Shown here: positions 35,264 to 43,442 of the stretch, piece after piece
How positions within the stretch are numbered: position 1 is the stretch's first letter
How the letters are laid out: each line of letters opens with the position of its first letter
Source: Pimelobacter simplex
GTDB taxonomy: Bacteria > Actinomycetota > Actinomycetes > Propionibacteriales > Nocardioidaceae
Direction: 5' to 3'
Assembly: GCF_024662235.1 (NCBI RefSeq)
Contig: NZ_CP096276.1
Location: forward strand, 5,952,001-6,016,000
Length of the DNA stretch: 64,000 bases
The notes under the pieces: model-generated
The model's database searches: none
What the model was told of the DNA's origin: nothing
What the model saw: the letters and a program-made list of their open reading frames with translations, nothing else
Position numbers and translations under genes: made by a program

Positions 35264-36849
35264 GGGCGCGGCTCCACGAGCCAGCCGCGCAGCAGCGCGG
35301 CGACGTCCTCGGGCTGCTTCTCGACCAGGGCGATGAGCTCGTCGCGCAGCGACTCGTCCTCGTCCTGCTCGGCGGCCTCGAGGGCGGCCAGGGCCGGGGA
35401 CTCGAGGGCGGCCGCCCGGTTCGCGGCGTCGGAGCGGAGCTGCTCGACCAGGTAGGACCGGGCCTCGTCGCGGGCCGCCGCGCGGCGCCGGGCCTGCAGC
35501 CAGGCCAGAACGAGCATCAGGATGATGCCGCCGCCGATGCCCAGGTTGCGCAGCAGCGCGTTGCGGCGGTGCGCCGCGTCGGCGTCCTTGGCGGCGGCGA
35601 GGTCGGCCGCGGCGGCCTTCTCGACGCTGCGGTCGAACGGCATCGTCGAGACGTCGATCGTGTCGCCCCGGGCGGCCTTGATGCCGACCGCGTTGCTGAT
35701 CAGGTCCTTGACGACCTGCGGCTGGATCGCCGCGGCGGCCGTGGAGTCGAGGACCACGCCGACGTGCAGGCTGTTGACCGCGCCGGGCGCCGTCTCGCGG
35801 TGCTCGACGGTCTCGCCGACGGCGTTGTCCTTGGTCTGCTTGCGGTTGCGGTACGACGAGTCGGCGTTGCCGGTCGTGTTCGGGTCCATCTGGCCGTCGG
35901 GGCCGACCACGCCGCCGACGTTCGGGTTGGGACTGCCCGCGCCGTTGTAGGTCTCGTTGCTGCTCGACTCCGAGAGCGGCGGGACGCCGGTCTGCGCGTC
36001 GTACTTGCGGCTGTCGGTGACCGACTTGTCGAAGTCGAGGTCCGCGGTGACCGTGGTCGTCGAGTTGCCCGGGCCGACGACGCGGTCGAGCACGGCCTGG
36101 ATCTCGGCCTGCATCGAGCCCTGGAACTCCTTGACCTGCTTGCTGCGGGTCGAGGCGGCGCCGGAGCCGGCGTCGGCGGCGTCGGTGGTGAGCACCTTGC
36201 CGGACGAGTCGGCGACGGTGACCTTCTTGGGGTCGAGGCCGTCGATGCTCGACGCGACCAGGTTGACCACGGCCTGGACCTGCTCCTCGTCGAGCGACTT
36301 GCCCGCGTCGGTGTCGACCAGGACCGAGGCCGTGGCCGGGTCCTGCTCGTCGCTGAACACGCGCTTCTGCGGGATCGCGAGGTGCACGACCGCGGTGTTG
36401 ACGCCGTCGATCGCCTCGATCGTCTTGCTGAGCTCGCCCTCCATGGCGCGCTTGAAGTTCGTCTGCTCCTGCGACTCCGAGGTGGACAGACCCTGGTTGT
36501 CGAGCAGGCTGTAGCCGCCGCTGTCGGAGCTCGACGGCAGGCCCTTGCCGGACAGGGCGATCCGGGTGCTGTAGACGTCGGCGCGCGGCACCATGATCGT
36601 GCCGCCGCCGCCGGTGATCTCGTACTTCACGCCCTGGGCGTCGAGCTCCTCGATGACGGCGCTGGCGTCCTTGCCGCTGAGGTTCGAGTAGAGCGGGGCG
36701 TAGCTGGGCGCGGAGACCCAGCGGAAGACGAGGAAGACCGCGATGAGGAGGGCCGCCGTCCCCACGAGCGCGACGGCCTTCTGGCCGGCGGTGAAGCCGG
36801 CGAACGTGTCCCGGACGCGCGTGAGGTACCGGGTGAGTCGCTGTTGCAT
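35260..36849 (-). CDS. fliF: Flagellar MS-ring protein FliF
   Basis: A 529-residue MS-ring protein with helices near residues 28-50 and 450-470, the YscJ-type ring-building domain (YSNLSGKDASAVIEELDAQGVKYEI, VHLAIPQKRVFSDEQDPATASVLVDT) and a C-terminal FliG-binding tail (EQDEDESLRDELIALVEKQPEDVAALLRGWL). The ATG at 36849 was chosen over 36906 because MQQRLTRYLTRVRDTFAGFT is the usual start. Confidence 0.96.
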   Translation of the reverse strand: MQQRLTRYLTRVRDTFAGFTAGQKAVALVGTAALLIAVFLVFRWVSAPSYAPLYSNLSGKDASAVIEELDAQGVKYEITGGGGTIMVPRADVYSTRIALSGKGLPSSSDSGGYSLLDNQGLSTSESQEQTNFKRAMEGELSKTIEAIDGVNTAVVHLAIPQKRVFSDEQDPATASVLVDTDAGKSLDEEQVQAVVNLVASSIDGLDPKKVTVADSSGKVLTTDAADAGSGAASTRSKQVKEFQGSMQAEIQAVLDRVVGPGNSTTTVTADLDFDKSVTDSRKYDAQTGVPPLSESSSNETYNGAGSPNPNVGGVVGPDGQMDPNTTGNADSSYRNRKQTKDNAVGETVEHRETAPGAVNSLHVGVVLDSTAAAAIQPQVVKDLISNAVGIKAARGDTIDVSTMPFDRSVEKAAAADLAAAKDADAAHRRNALLRNLGIGGGIILMLVLAWLQARRRAAARDEARSYLVEQLRSDAANRAAALESPALAALEAAEQDEDESLRDELIALVEKQPEDVAALLRGWLVEPRP

Positions 36850-36862
36850 CGGTCGATCAGCC

Positions 36863-37189
36863 TCAGACCTGCATCCGCATGATCTCGTTGAACGCCTCGA
36901 CCGCACGGTTGCGCAGCGCGACGGTCATCTGGCTGGCCACGGAGGCCTCGCTCGCCGCGATCGTGTAGTCGTGGATGTTCTCGAGCTTGCCGGTCGCGGC
37001 CTGCACGGCGAGGCCGTCAGCCTTGTCGGTCAGGCCCTCCAGCCGGTCGAGGCCGTCGAGGACGAGCGAGCCGAACTCGGTGTCGGGGCCGGTCGGCCCG
37101 GACACGGCGGTCGACGGCGCGACCGAGGAGATGTCCGTGGCGGCGCCGGTTCCGGACAGGCTGGGGAAGGTCAGCGGCGAGATCTCCAT
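36863..37189 (-). CDS. fliE: Flagellar hook-basal body protein FliE
   Basis: A 108-residue protein linking MS ring and rod: [28 protein letters not shown] and the C-terminal [37 protein letters not shown] are the FliE signature. The ATG at 37189 overlaps the flgC stop by one base. Confidence 0.95.
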   Translation of the reverse strand: MEISPLTFPSLSGTGAATDISSVAPSTAVSGPTGPDTEFGSLVLDGLDRLEGLTDKADGLAVQAATGKLENIHDYTIAASEASVASQMTVALRNRAVEAFNEIMRMQV

Positions 37190-37581
37190 CAGCGCGAGCC
37201 GATCTGCAGCGCGGCGGTGTAGGTGTCCTGGGCGCTCTTGGTGACCTGCACCGACGCCTGGTAGCCGCGCTGGGCCATCACGAGCTGGCTCATCTGGGAG
37301 GACATGTCGAGGTCGGGCATCCGCACGTAGCCGTCGGCGTCCGCGAGCGGGTGGTCCGGCGAGCTCACCATCCGGCCCTCGGCGTTCGACTGGGCGAACC
37401 CGGCGACGTCCACACCGCCGTCGGCGCGCGGGTCGAAGACGACGTACGTCGCGCGGAAGGCCTCCTGGTCGGTGCTGCGCACCGTGTTGGCGTTGGCGAT
37501 ATTGCCGGCCAGCGCGTCGAGCCACACCTGGTGCGCGCCCAGCGCGGTGTTGGCGATGCGCAGCGTCTCGAAGGCGCTCAT
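37189..37581 (-). CDS. flgC: Flagellar basal-body rod protein FlgC
   Basis: A 130-residue proximal rod protein: [33 protein letters not shown] at the start and [36 protein letters not shown] at the end. Second gene of the flgB operon; its ATG at 37581 overlaps flgB by four bases. Confidence 0.96.
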   Translation of the reverse strand: MSAFETLRIANTALGAHQVWLDALAGNIANANTVRSTDQEAFRATYVVFDPRADGGVDVAGFAQSNAEGRMVSSPDHPLADADGYVRMPDLDMSSQMSQLVMAQRGYQASVQVTKSAQDTYTAALQIGSR

Positions 37582-37940
37582 GCGCCACCCCCGGCCATCG
37601 TGCCCAGGCGGGCGTTCCGGTCGCTGATCGCGCGACCCATGATCTGGTACTGGTACTGCGTCTGGATCGCCGCGATCGACTCCTTGCGCAGGTCGACGTT
37701 GTTGTCGTTGGCACCGACGGGCGTCTGGGTGGGCGAGACCACGGCCCCAAGGTCCTCCGCGGACGCGCTGCCGCTCTCGATCGCCCGCGAGAGCGCGGAC
37801 TCGAACTCCACGCTGCGAGCGCGGAAACCAGGGGTGTCGACGTTCGCGATGTTGTCGGCGATCACCTGCTGCCGGACGGACAGCCCGTTGATCGCGGAGT
37901 GCAGCACGAAGCCGACGGCGTCGGACGCGGCGAAGGACAC
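37578..37940 (-). CDS. flgB: Flagellar basal-body rod protein FlgB
   Basis: A 120-residue proximal rod protein with the family core [33 protein letters not shown] and the closing [33 protein letters not shown] start at 37940 behind AGGAG. First gene of the large basal-body operon, behind a FliA-type promoter and a GGA-loop leader hairpin. Confidence 0.95.
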   Translation of the reverse strand: MSFAASDAVGFVLHSAINGLSVRQQVIADNIANVDTPGFRARSVEFESALSRAIESGSASAEDLGAVVSPTQTPVGANDNNVDLRKESIAAIQTQYQYQIMGRAISDRNARLGTMAGGGA

Positions 37941-38009
37941 GATCGGATCTCCTGGGGAGTCACCGGCCCGGGGGTCGGCGAAGAGGCGGTGCCGGTCCGT
38001 CGGCGGTGG

Positions 38010-38027
38010 TGAGCAATCCGTCGCTCA
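38010..38027 (-). promoter_or_regulatory. GGA-loop hairpin at the flgB mRNA 5' end (possible CsrA site)
   Basis: mRNA strand: TGAGC, loop GACGGATT, GCTCA. It begins at the predicted transcript start, seven bases after the -10 box, and shows ACGGA in the loop. Confidence 0.45.
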
Positions 38028-38033
38028 ACCGGC

Positions 38034-38062
38034 CTGATCGGTCCGGGCCGGGGCGACCTGAG
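38034..38062 (-). promoter_or_regulatory. FliA-type promoter of the flgB operon
   Basis: Minus strand: CTCAGG (38062-38057), 15 bases, CCGATCAG (38041-38034). Both boxes are identical to those of cheR. A palindrome lies 10 bases upstream of the -35 box. Confidence 0.7.
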
Positions 38063-38072
38063 CGGCGCCGGG

Positions 38073-38087
38073 CGGGACTTGGTCCCG
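38073..38087. promoter_or_regulatory. CGGGAC-N3-GTCCCG palindrome upstream of the flgB promoter
   Basis: CGGGAC, TTG, GTCCCG: perfect 6-base arms around three bases. The same palindrome with the same spacer length occurs at 48034-48048 between fliA and flgN. Possible operator of a motility regulator. Confidence 0.45.
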
Positions 38088-38149
38088 AAAAGTTCGGCCG
38101 AACGGCGGGCCCGGGGGGTTGTGTCGGATCCTTGTGTTGTCATCTCCGT

Positions 38150-38887
38150 ATGGCACTCGGGACCGTCTCCACCTCGCTCCAGCGGCTGCGCGCCGGCGTC
38201 GTCCACCGCGAAGGACTGCTGGTCGCGGAGTGGACCGAGATCGTGGCGTGGGCCGCGGACCACACGGTGTCCTCGCGCGAGCGGGCCGCGACGATCGGCG
38301 ACGGCCGGCTCGACACCGGGCTGCCCATCGCGGGCGCCGGAGCGCCGTGGGTCTCCGAGCTCGCCCTCGTCGACCTGCTCGCGGTGCTCGACCGTCCGGC
38401 CGACCGCGGGCGCCTCTACGTCGGACGGGTGCTGGAGTGCGCCTGGCGGCTGCCCGGGGTCCACGCCGCCGTGGTGGGGGGCCGGCTGGCGCCGTGGCGG
38501 GCCGAGCAGGTCGCCGCGCGCACCCGGCCGCTGAGCGTGGCGGCGGCCGGGTTCGTGGACGCTGCGCTGCGCGAGCTCACGAGCGCGGGGTGGGACCGGG
38601 TCGAGGACCTCGTGGCCGAGGCGGTGCTCCGCTGCGAGCCCGAGCGGGCGGAGCGCGAGCGGGTCGCGGTCGCCGACGCCCGCGACGTCCAGGTCGGGGC
38701 GCCCGACGGGCACGACCGGGTGGTCGTCGACGCCGTCCTGGCCGCGGCGGACGCCCGGGCCCTCGACGTGGCTCTCGACCGGCGGGCCTACCTGCTGCGC
38801 CGGGCTGGCAGCACCGCGAGCCTCGACGTGCGCCGCTCGATGGCGCTCGGCGCGCTGGCGCGCCGGGACCTGCTCCGCTGCGACCTA
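38150..38887 (+). pseudogene. Truncated DUF222 (13E12 repeat) protein lacking its HNH domain
   Basis: From ATG 38150 the frame codes about 245 residues typical of the N-terminal part of actinobacterial DUF222/HNH endonuclease-like proteins (GVVHREGLLVAEWTEIVAWA, WVSELALVDLLAVLDRPADRG, VGRVLECAWRLPGVHAAVVGGRLAPWRAEQVA). Around 38885 protein-like sequence stops: the frame stays open to 39424 but only as the antisense of the next gene, and no HNH motif follows. This looks like a gene cut off by a deletion. It is inserted between the flgB promoter region and the chemotaxis operon. Confidence 0.7.
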
Positions 38888-39364
38888 GACGAGGACGACC
38901 GAGAGCAGCCCGTCGCCGTACCCGGCGATCGACACCTTCAGGTCCTCGCGCCGCCCCAGGGTCAGCGTGCTGATCCGCAGCTGCGGGTCGAGCGGGGGAC
39001 CGGCGGGGTGCAGGGCGTGCAGGCGCAGGTGCTCTGCGCCGGCGACGTTGAAGGTCGAGGCGGCGATGTTGAGGACCTCGTAGAGGTTCTCGCTGAGGGT
39101 GTCGGTGAGCTTGCCGTCCTCGAGCGCGGCGACGGCGCCGCCGACGGGGACGAGCCCGATCGCGGCGCCGGCGTGGGCCGAGAAGGCCAGGTCGCCGACG
39201 ATGAGCGCGCGGATCCGGAGGCTGTCGTCGACGTACACGGCGACCGAGGCAGGCGTGTCCGGCCCCGGGGCATAGGGCGCGGTGGGCTCCAGGGTGACCT
39301 CGCGACCGAGCAGCTCGGTGAGCAGGTCCCGGACCTGCTTGGTCAGGGGGAGGTGGATGGCCAT
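38885..39364 (-). CDS. Unknown protein of the chemotaxis operon (possibly CheC/CheX-related)
   Basis: A 159-residue protein: LTKQVRDLLTELLGREVTLE at the start, alternating strands (VAVYVDDSLRIRALIVGDLAFSAHAGAAIG), a helix TLSENLYEVLNIAASTFN and closing strands. The helix loosely recalls the E-x2-N helix of CheC/CheX (here E-N-L-Y-E-V-L-N), but I cannot assign the family firmly. The ATG at 39364 follows cheY by 16 bases in the same direction, so it is the last gene of the cheR-cheY-cheX-cheY run. Confidence 0.65.
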   Translation of the reverse strand: MAIHLPLTKQVRDLLTELLGREVTLEPTAPYAPGPDTPASVAVYVDDSLRIRALIVGDLAFSAHAGAAIGLVPVGGAVAALEDGKLTDTLSENLYEVLNIAASTFNVAGAEHLRLHALHPAGPPLDPQLRISTLTLGRREDLKVSIAGYGDGLLSVVLV

Positions 39365-39380
39365 GGTGGTGCTCCGGCGC

Positions 39381-39740
39381 TCAGAGGACGCTGCGGAGCG
39401 CGTCGTCGAACGCCTCCGGGGTGAACGGCTTGGCGATGAGGAAGGCCGCACCGGCGGCGTCGGCGCGCTGGCGCATCTCGTCGGAGCCCTCCGAGGTGAC
39501 GAAGCCGAAGGCGACGGTGGACCCGGCGGCCCGCAGCGCGGCGAGGCAGTCGATGCCGTTCATCTCCGGCATGTTCCAGTCCGAGAGGACGAGGTCGGGC
39601 GCCTCGGTGTGGACCAGCTCCAGCGCCTGCCGGCCGTTCTCGGCCTCGACGATCTCGTGGCCGCCGTGGCCGGCCTGACGCAGCGTGCGGATCACGATCT
39701 GCCGCATCACCCGGCTGTCGTCGGCGATCAGGATCTTCAT
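39381..39740 (-). CDS. cheY: CheY-type response regulator (receiver only)
   Basis: A 119-residue single receiver domain: acidic pocket in LIADDSRVMRQ, phospho-acceptor Asp in LVLSDWNMPEMNGID, Thr/Ser in FVTSEG, Lys in LIAKPFTPE. The second CheY of the operon, more divergent than the one at 40237 (GHGGHEIVEAENG). Either could be the motor-binding one. Confidence 0.92.
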   Translation of the reverse strand: MKILIADDSRVMRQIVIRTLRQAGHGGHEIVEAENGRQALELVHTEAPDLVLSDWNMPEMNGIDCLAALRAAGSTVAFGFVTSEGSDEMRQRADAAGAAFLIAKPFTPEAFDDALRSVL

Positions 39741-39763
39741 GGGGTGCTCATTCCTCGGGAGGT

Positions 39764-40240
39764 TCAGGCGGGGACGTGGACGGAGATGCGGACGGGGGCG
39801 CCCTGCCAGAGCAGGTCGAGGCGGCAGGCCTCGCTGACGTCGTGGGCGAAGGCGGCGCGGCCGGCCGCGACCGCGGGCAGCGACAGCACCGACGGGCCGG
39901 GCATCAGGCTCTTGACGTTGCCGCCGACCATGTTGACCAGCTCGCCGACGGCATCGGCGACGTCGGCGTCGGCGGCGGTCTCCGTGGCGGGCAGGTCGAG
40001 CATGCGCGCGGTGAGGACCCGGGCGACGGACTCGTCGAGCTCGACGGTGACGACGCCGTGCCAGCCGCCGCTCACCGTGGTCGCGGCCGACCACGCACCG
40101 GCGGCGTCGAACGGCGTCCCGGCCGGTACGGCGCGCGGCGCCAGCGGCTCCTCGTCGCCGAGCAGCGCCATCCAGACGTCCTCGGTGACGGCCAGGACGT
40201 CGTCGGTCGCGGGCGTCTCGGCCGACGCGAGCGTGCTCAT
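39764..40240 (-). CDS. cheX: CheX-type CheY-P phosphatase
   Basis: A 158-residue protein with the CheX/CheC catalytic helix DAVGELVNMVGGNVKSLMPG (Glu and Asn in the E-x2-N arrangement) and the surrounding strands (WHGVVTVELDESVARVLTARML). CheX dephosphorylates CheY-P; no CheZ or FliY phosphatase motif was seen elsewhere. Its ATG at 40240 overlaps the stop of the upstream cheY. Confidence 0.87.
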   Translation of the reverse strand: MSTLASAETPATDDVLAVTEDVWMALLGDEEPLAPRAVPAGTPFDAAGAWSAATTVSGGWHGVVTVELDESVARVLTARMLDLPATETAADADVADAVGELVNMVGGNVKSLMPGPSVLSLPAVAAGRAAFAHDVSEACRLDLLWQGAPVRISVHVPA

Positions 40241-40626
40241 GCGCTCACCTGCCGGTCCTCCGAGAGCAGCCCGAGCAGGGCCAGCTTGTCGACGATGGCG
40301 TCGGGCGTGAACGGCTTGATGACGTACTCGTGCGCCCCGGCCGCGAGGGCCCGGACGATCTGGCGCTGCTCGCTCTCGGTGGTCACCATCATCAGCGTGA
40401 TGTCGCGCCAGGCCGGGTTGGCGCGGACCTGGGTGATGAACGTGTAGCCGTCCATCACCGGCATGTTCCAGTCGACCAGGCACAGGTCGGGCACCTCGCC
40501 CGCCTCCAGCTGGTCGAGCGCGGCCTGGCCGTGCTCGGCCTCGGTCGTCTCGAAGTCGAGGTCGGTGACGATGCGGCGCAGGATGCTGCGCATCGCCCGG
40601 GAGTCGTCGATGATCATCGCGCGCAC
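40237..40626 (-). CDS. cheY: CheY-type response regulator (receiver only)
   Basis: A 129-residue receiver: MIIDDSRAMRSILRRI, phospho-acceptor Asp in LCLVDWNMPVMDGYTF, Thr in MMVTTESEQ, Lys in YVIKPFTPD. Directly behind cheR. GTG at 40626 gives VRAMIIDDSR; the ATG at 40617 is an alternative. Confidence 0.93.
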   Translation of the reverse strand: MRAMIIDDSRAMRSILRRIVTDLDFETTEAEHGQAALDQLEAGEVPDLCLVDWNMPVMDGYTFITQVRANPAWRDITLMMVTTESEQRQIVRALAAGAHEYVIKPFTPDAIVDKLALLGLLSEDRQVSA

Positions 40627-40628
40627 GG

Positions 40629-41471
40629 TCAGGCTCCTGTGCTGGTGAGGGACAAGGCAGGCGCGCGGCGGTACGCCGGCACCCGGCCGATCTGCTCGCG
40701 CTGCCAGGCGGCGGCGAGGTCGGGAGGCAGGTCGAGGGTGGTCTCGGACGAGCCGAGGAGGAGGTAGCCGTCCGGCGCGAGCATCGGCAGCATCCGGCGC
40801 AGGATGTCGGCCTTGGTGGCGGCGTCGAAGTAGATGAGGACGTTGCGCAGCCAGATCACGTCGAACGTGCCCAGCCCGACGTACGGCGCGGCGAGGTTGA
40901 GGTGGCGCACGGTGATCCGCTCGCGCAGCCGCTCGGCGATCTCCCACTCGCGCCCGACCCGGGTGAAGTAGCGCACCAGGCTGGTCGCGGGCAGCCCGCG
41001 GTTGACCTCGACCTGGCTGTAGCGCCCGGCGCGGACCCGCTCCAGCATCTGGGTGGAGATGTCGGTCGCGACGATCTCGTACTGCCAGCCCGCGGGGAGG
41101 TGCTGGTCGAGCAGCATCGCGATCGAGTACGCCTCCTGCCCGCTGGAGCAGGCGGCGCTCCAGATCCGCAGCCGACGGGTCACGGAGCGTGCCTCCAGCA
41201 GCGGCGGCAGCATCGCGTCGGTGAAGGCCTGGTACGGCGAGTGGTCGCGGAACCAGCTGGTCTCGTTGATGGTGAGCGCGTCGATCACCTTGCGCCGCTC
41301 GTCGGCGTCGAAGGCCAACCGGGCGACGTACTGCTCGAGGCCGAGGCCGCACGCGTTGGCGAGGGGGGTCAGGCGTGCCTCGACGAGGTACTCCTTGCCC
41401 TCGTCGTACACCATCGACGTCTCCTTGCGCACCAGCGCCGAGACGGAGGCGAAGGCGGAGGTCGCGGTCAT
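40629..41471 (-). CDS. cheR: Chemotaxis methyltransferase CheR
   Basis: A 280-residue SAM-dependent methyltransferase that methylates chemoreceptor glutamates. Seen: TINETSWFRDHSPYQAF, the SAM loop IWSAACSSGQEAYSIAMLL and VIWLRNVLIYFDAATKADIL. The ATG at 41471 lies exactly six bases behind the -10 box of its promoter, predicting a leaderless mRNA. Divergent from cheB. Confidence 0.95.
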   Translation of the reverse strand: MTATSAFASVSALVRKETSMVYDEGKEYLVEARLTPLANACGLGLEQYVARLAFDADERRKVIDALTINETSWFRDHSPYQAFTDAMLPPLLEARSVTRRLRIWSAACSSGQEAYSIAMLLDQHLPAGWQYEIVATDISTQMLERVRAGRYSQVEVNRGLPATSLVRYFTRVGREWEIAERLRERITVRHLNLAAPYVGLGTFDVIWLRNVLIYFDAATKADILRRMLPMLAPDGYLLLGSSETTLDLPPDLAAAWQREQIGRVPAYRRAPALSLTSTGA

Positions 41472-41477
41472 GCCGGT

Positions 41478-41537
41478 CTGATCGGCGCTCCGGTGGACTT
41501 CCTGAGGGCTCAGGCCGCGCCGGGTCGGGCCGATGGG
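41478..41537. promoter_or_regulatory. Divergent back-to-back FliA-type promoters of cheR and cheB
   Basis: cheR (minus): CTCAGG 41506-41501, 15 bases, CCGATCAG 41485-41478. cheB (plus): CTCAGG 41509-41514, 15 bases, CCGATGGG 41530-41537. The two -35 boxes are separated by only two bases, forming the palindrome CCTGAGGGCTCAGG, so two polymerases could hardly bind together. Each -10 box is followed by six bases and the start codon. Confidence 0.75.
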
Positions 41538-41543
41538 ACGGGG

Positions 41544-42614
41544 GTGACACAGATCAGGGTGCTCGTGGTCGACGACTCGGCGCTGGTGCGGCGGCTGGTG
41601 ACGGCCGCGCTCCAGCAGGCTGCCGACATCGAGGTCGCCGGCGTCGCCCGGGACGGCCTGGAGGCGGTCCGGATGGTCGACGAGCTGCGCCCCGACGTGG
41701 TCACCCTCGACATCGAGATGCCGAACCTCGACGGTCTCGGCGCGCTCACCCGGATCCGCGAGAAGCACGCCCGGTTGCCGGTCATCATGTTCTCGACGCT
41801 CACCGAGCGCGGGGCGACCGCCACCCTCGACGCGCTCTCCCGCGGGGCCTCGGACTACGTCACCAAGCCGTCCAACACCGGCCAGATCGCCGACGGCATC
41901 GCGGCGATCCGCGACCAGCTCGTGCCCCGGATCCGCGCCCTGGCGGGCATCCGCAAGCTGACGCCCGGCGTCGGCGGCGGCCGGCCCGTCGTACGGCGGG
42001 CGCGGGCGCTGCCGCCGACGGCCCCGGTCTCGGCGCTGCTCATCGGCTGCTCCACCGGCGGCCCGGACGCGCTGGCCCGGCTGCTGCCCCAGCTGCCCGG
42101 CGACCTCGGCGTACCGGTGCTCGTGGTGCAGCACATGCCCCCGGTGTTCACGGCGATGCTCGCCCAGCGGCTCGACAAGGTCTCCGCGCTGACGGTCCGC
42201 GAGGCCGCGGACGGCGACGAGGTGCGGGCCGGCGAGGTGCTCATCGCTCCGGGCGACTTCCACCTCCGGGTCCGGCGTACCGCCCTGGGGGGACGGGCCG
42301 TGCTCGACCAGGGCCCGCAGGAGAACTTCTGCCGCCCGGCGGTCGACGTCCTCTTCCGCTCCGCCGTCGAGGTGTACGGCGGCGGTGCGCTCGCCACGGT
42401 GCTCACCGGGATGGGCCAGGACGGCCTCGCCGGCGCCCGCGACCTCGCCGCGGCCGGCGCCCGGATCATCGTCCAGGACGAGGATTCCTCGGTCGTGTGG
42501 GGGATGCCGGGAGCAGTGGCCGGCGCGGGTCTCGCCGACGACGTGCTGCCGCTGGAGCGGCTCGCCGAGCGGATCACCTCGACCGTGCGGCGCTCCCGGA
42601 CCGCGGCGGTCTGA
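41544..42614 (+). CDS. cheB: Chemotaxis methylesterase CheB
   Basis: A 356-residue methylesterase: receiver domain (VLVVDDSALVRRLV, Asp in VVTLDIEMPNLDG, YVTKPSN), linker, then the catalytic domain with Ser in GCSTGGPDAL, His in VVQHMPPVFTAML and Asp in LTGMGQDGLAGAR. It removes receptor methyl groups when phosphorylated by CheA. GTG start at 41544 sits six bases after its -10 box (leaderless). Its 3' end nearly touches the convergent gene at 42618. Confidence 0.95.
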   Translation: MTQIRVLVVDDSALVRRLVTAALQQAADIEVAGVARDGLEAVRMVDELRPDVVTLDIEMPNLDGLGALTRIREKHARLPVIMFSTLTERGATATLDALSRGASDYVTKPSNTGQIADGIAAIRDQLVPRIRALAGIRKLTPGVGGGRPVVRRARALPPTAPVSALLIGCSTGGPDALARLLPQLPGDLGVPVLVVQHMPPVFTAMLAQRLDKVSALTVREAADGDEVRAGEVLIAPGDFHLRVRRTALGGRAVLDQGPQENFCRPAVDVLFRSAVEVYGGGALATVLTGMGQDGLAGARDLAAAGARIIVQDEDSSVVWGMPGAVAGAGLADDVLPLERLAERITSTVRRSRTAAV

Positions 42615-42617
42615 TCG

Positions 42618-43442
42618 TCAGCGGGTCGTGAACCAGCGCGGGCTGGTCACCAGGGCCCGTGCCTGCGTCCGGTCGAGCCGTGGCTCGGGGGCGACCACAC
42701 CGACGAGGAAGCCGTCGTCGGTGTAGTAACTGACCCAGAGCTCCTGCTGGTCGTCGCCGCGGCCGGGCTCGATGAGGAGCCAGCCGCCGTCGACCTGCGT
42801 GCACCGAGGCGCCGGAGAGATGCGGTAGGCGCCCTGGCAGGCCTCGCGGGCAGTGGTGGTGACGCGTTGCTTGCGCGCGGGTCCGGCGACGGCGGCGTAG
42901 CCGTCCCAGCGCTGCAGCGTGACGCTCGCGCTCGCGCCGTCGAGCAGGAACGACACCCGCCGGCCGTCGCGCGACGCGTCGTTCATGAGCGTGATCACCC
43001 GGCTCGCCGCATGCTCGACCTCGAGCTCGGTGAGCGCCACGTCCGGGGGCACGAGGCCAGCGGTGACGTCGGCGAGCGCAGCGTCGGGCACGAGCCGCCG
43101 CTCGGTCGCGATCACCGGCCCGGTGCCGGGGGCATAGGTGGTGGCGGCCGTCGGCGACGGGGCGGGCGACGCGGTGTGCGTGGTCGGCTCGACGGCGACG
43201 TCGCGATCGCCCTCGCCCGGCCCGGAGCCGTCGAGGACGCCCACGAGACCGGCGGCACCGGTGACGGCGACCACCAGGGCGGCGCTCGTCCACGCGGTCG
43301 CCACGCGCCGGCGGTGCCGGCTCCGGCGGCGGCGTCCGTCGCTGAGCGCATCGCCGAGGATGCGGGCCTGGACGTCGGCGCCGGGCGGGTCGATCCCCGC
43401 GCAGGTGCGGGTGATCAGGTCGGTCAGCTCGGTGTCGGTCAC
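42618..43442 (-). CDS. Membrane protein paired with the ECF sigma factor
   Basis: A 274-residue protein: cytoplasmic N-terminus of about 45 residues with a basic RRRRSRHRRR cluster, one membrane helix (ATAWTSAALVVAVTGAAGLVGVL), a Pro/Thr/Ser linker, and an exported domain with two cysteines (EACQGAYRISPAPRCTQVDGGWLL). It overlaps the sigma gene by four bases, so it is probably a membrane partner or anti-sigma factor; no zinc anti-sigma (HxxxCxxC) motif was seen. GTG start at 43442. Confidence 0.68.
   Translation of the reverse strand: MTDTELTDLITRTCAGIDPPGADVQARILGDALSDGRRRRSRHRRRVATAWTSAALVVAVTGAAGLVGVLDGSGPGEGDRDVAVEPTTHTASPAPSPTAATTYAPGTGPVIATERRLVPDAALADVTAGLVPPDVALTELEVEHAASRVITLMNDASRDGRRVSFLLDGASASVTLQRWDGYAAVAGPARKQRVTTTAREACQGAYRISPAPRCTQVDGGWLLIEPGRGDDQQELWVSYYTDDGFLVGVVAPEPRLDRTQARALVTSPRWFTTR

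Noticed and set aside
38073..38087. A true DosR box
   Set aside because: The mycobacterial DosR site has a four-base centre between GGGAC and GTCCC; here the centre has three bases, so I list it only as a palindrome.
37941..38149. c-di-GMP riboswitch before flgB
   Set aside because: None of the conserved GEMM core or paired arms could be found; the same is true for the fliC and flgN leaders.
38888..39424. C-terminal continuation of the DUF222 frame
   Set aside because: The frame is open only because it is antisense to the gene at 38885-39364; no HNH motif or DUF222-like sequence appears.
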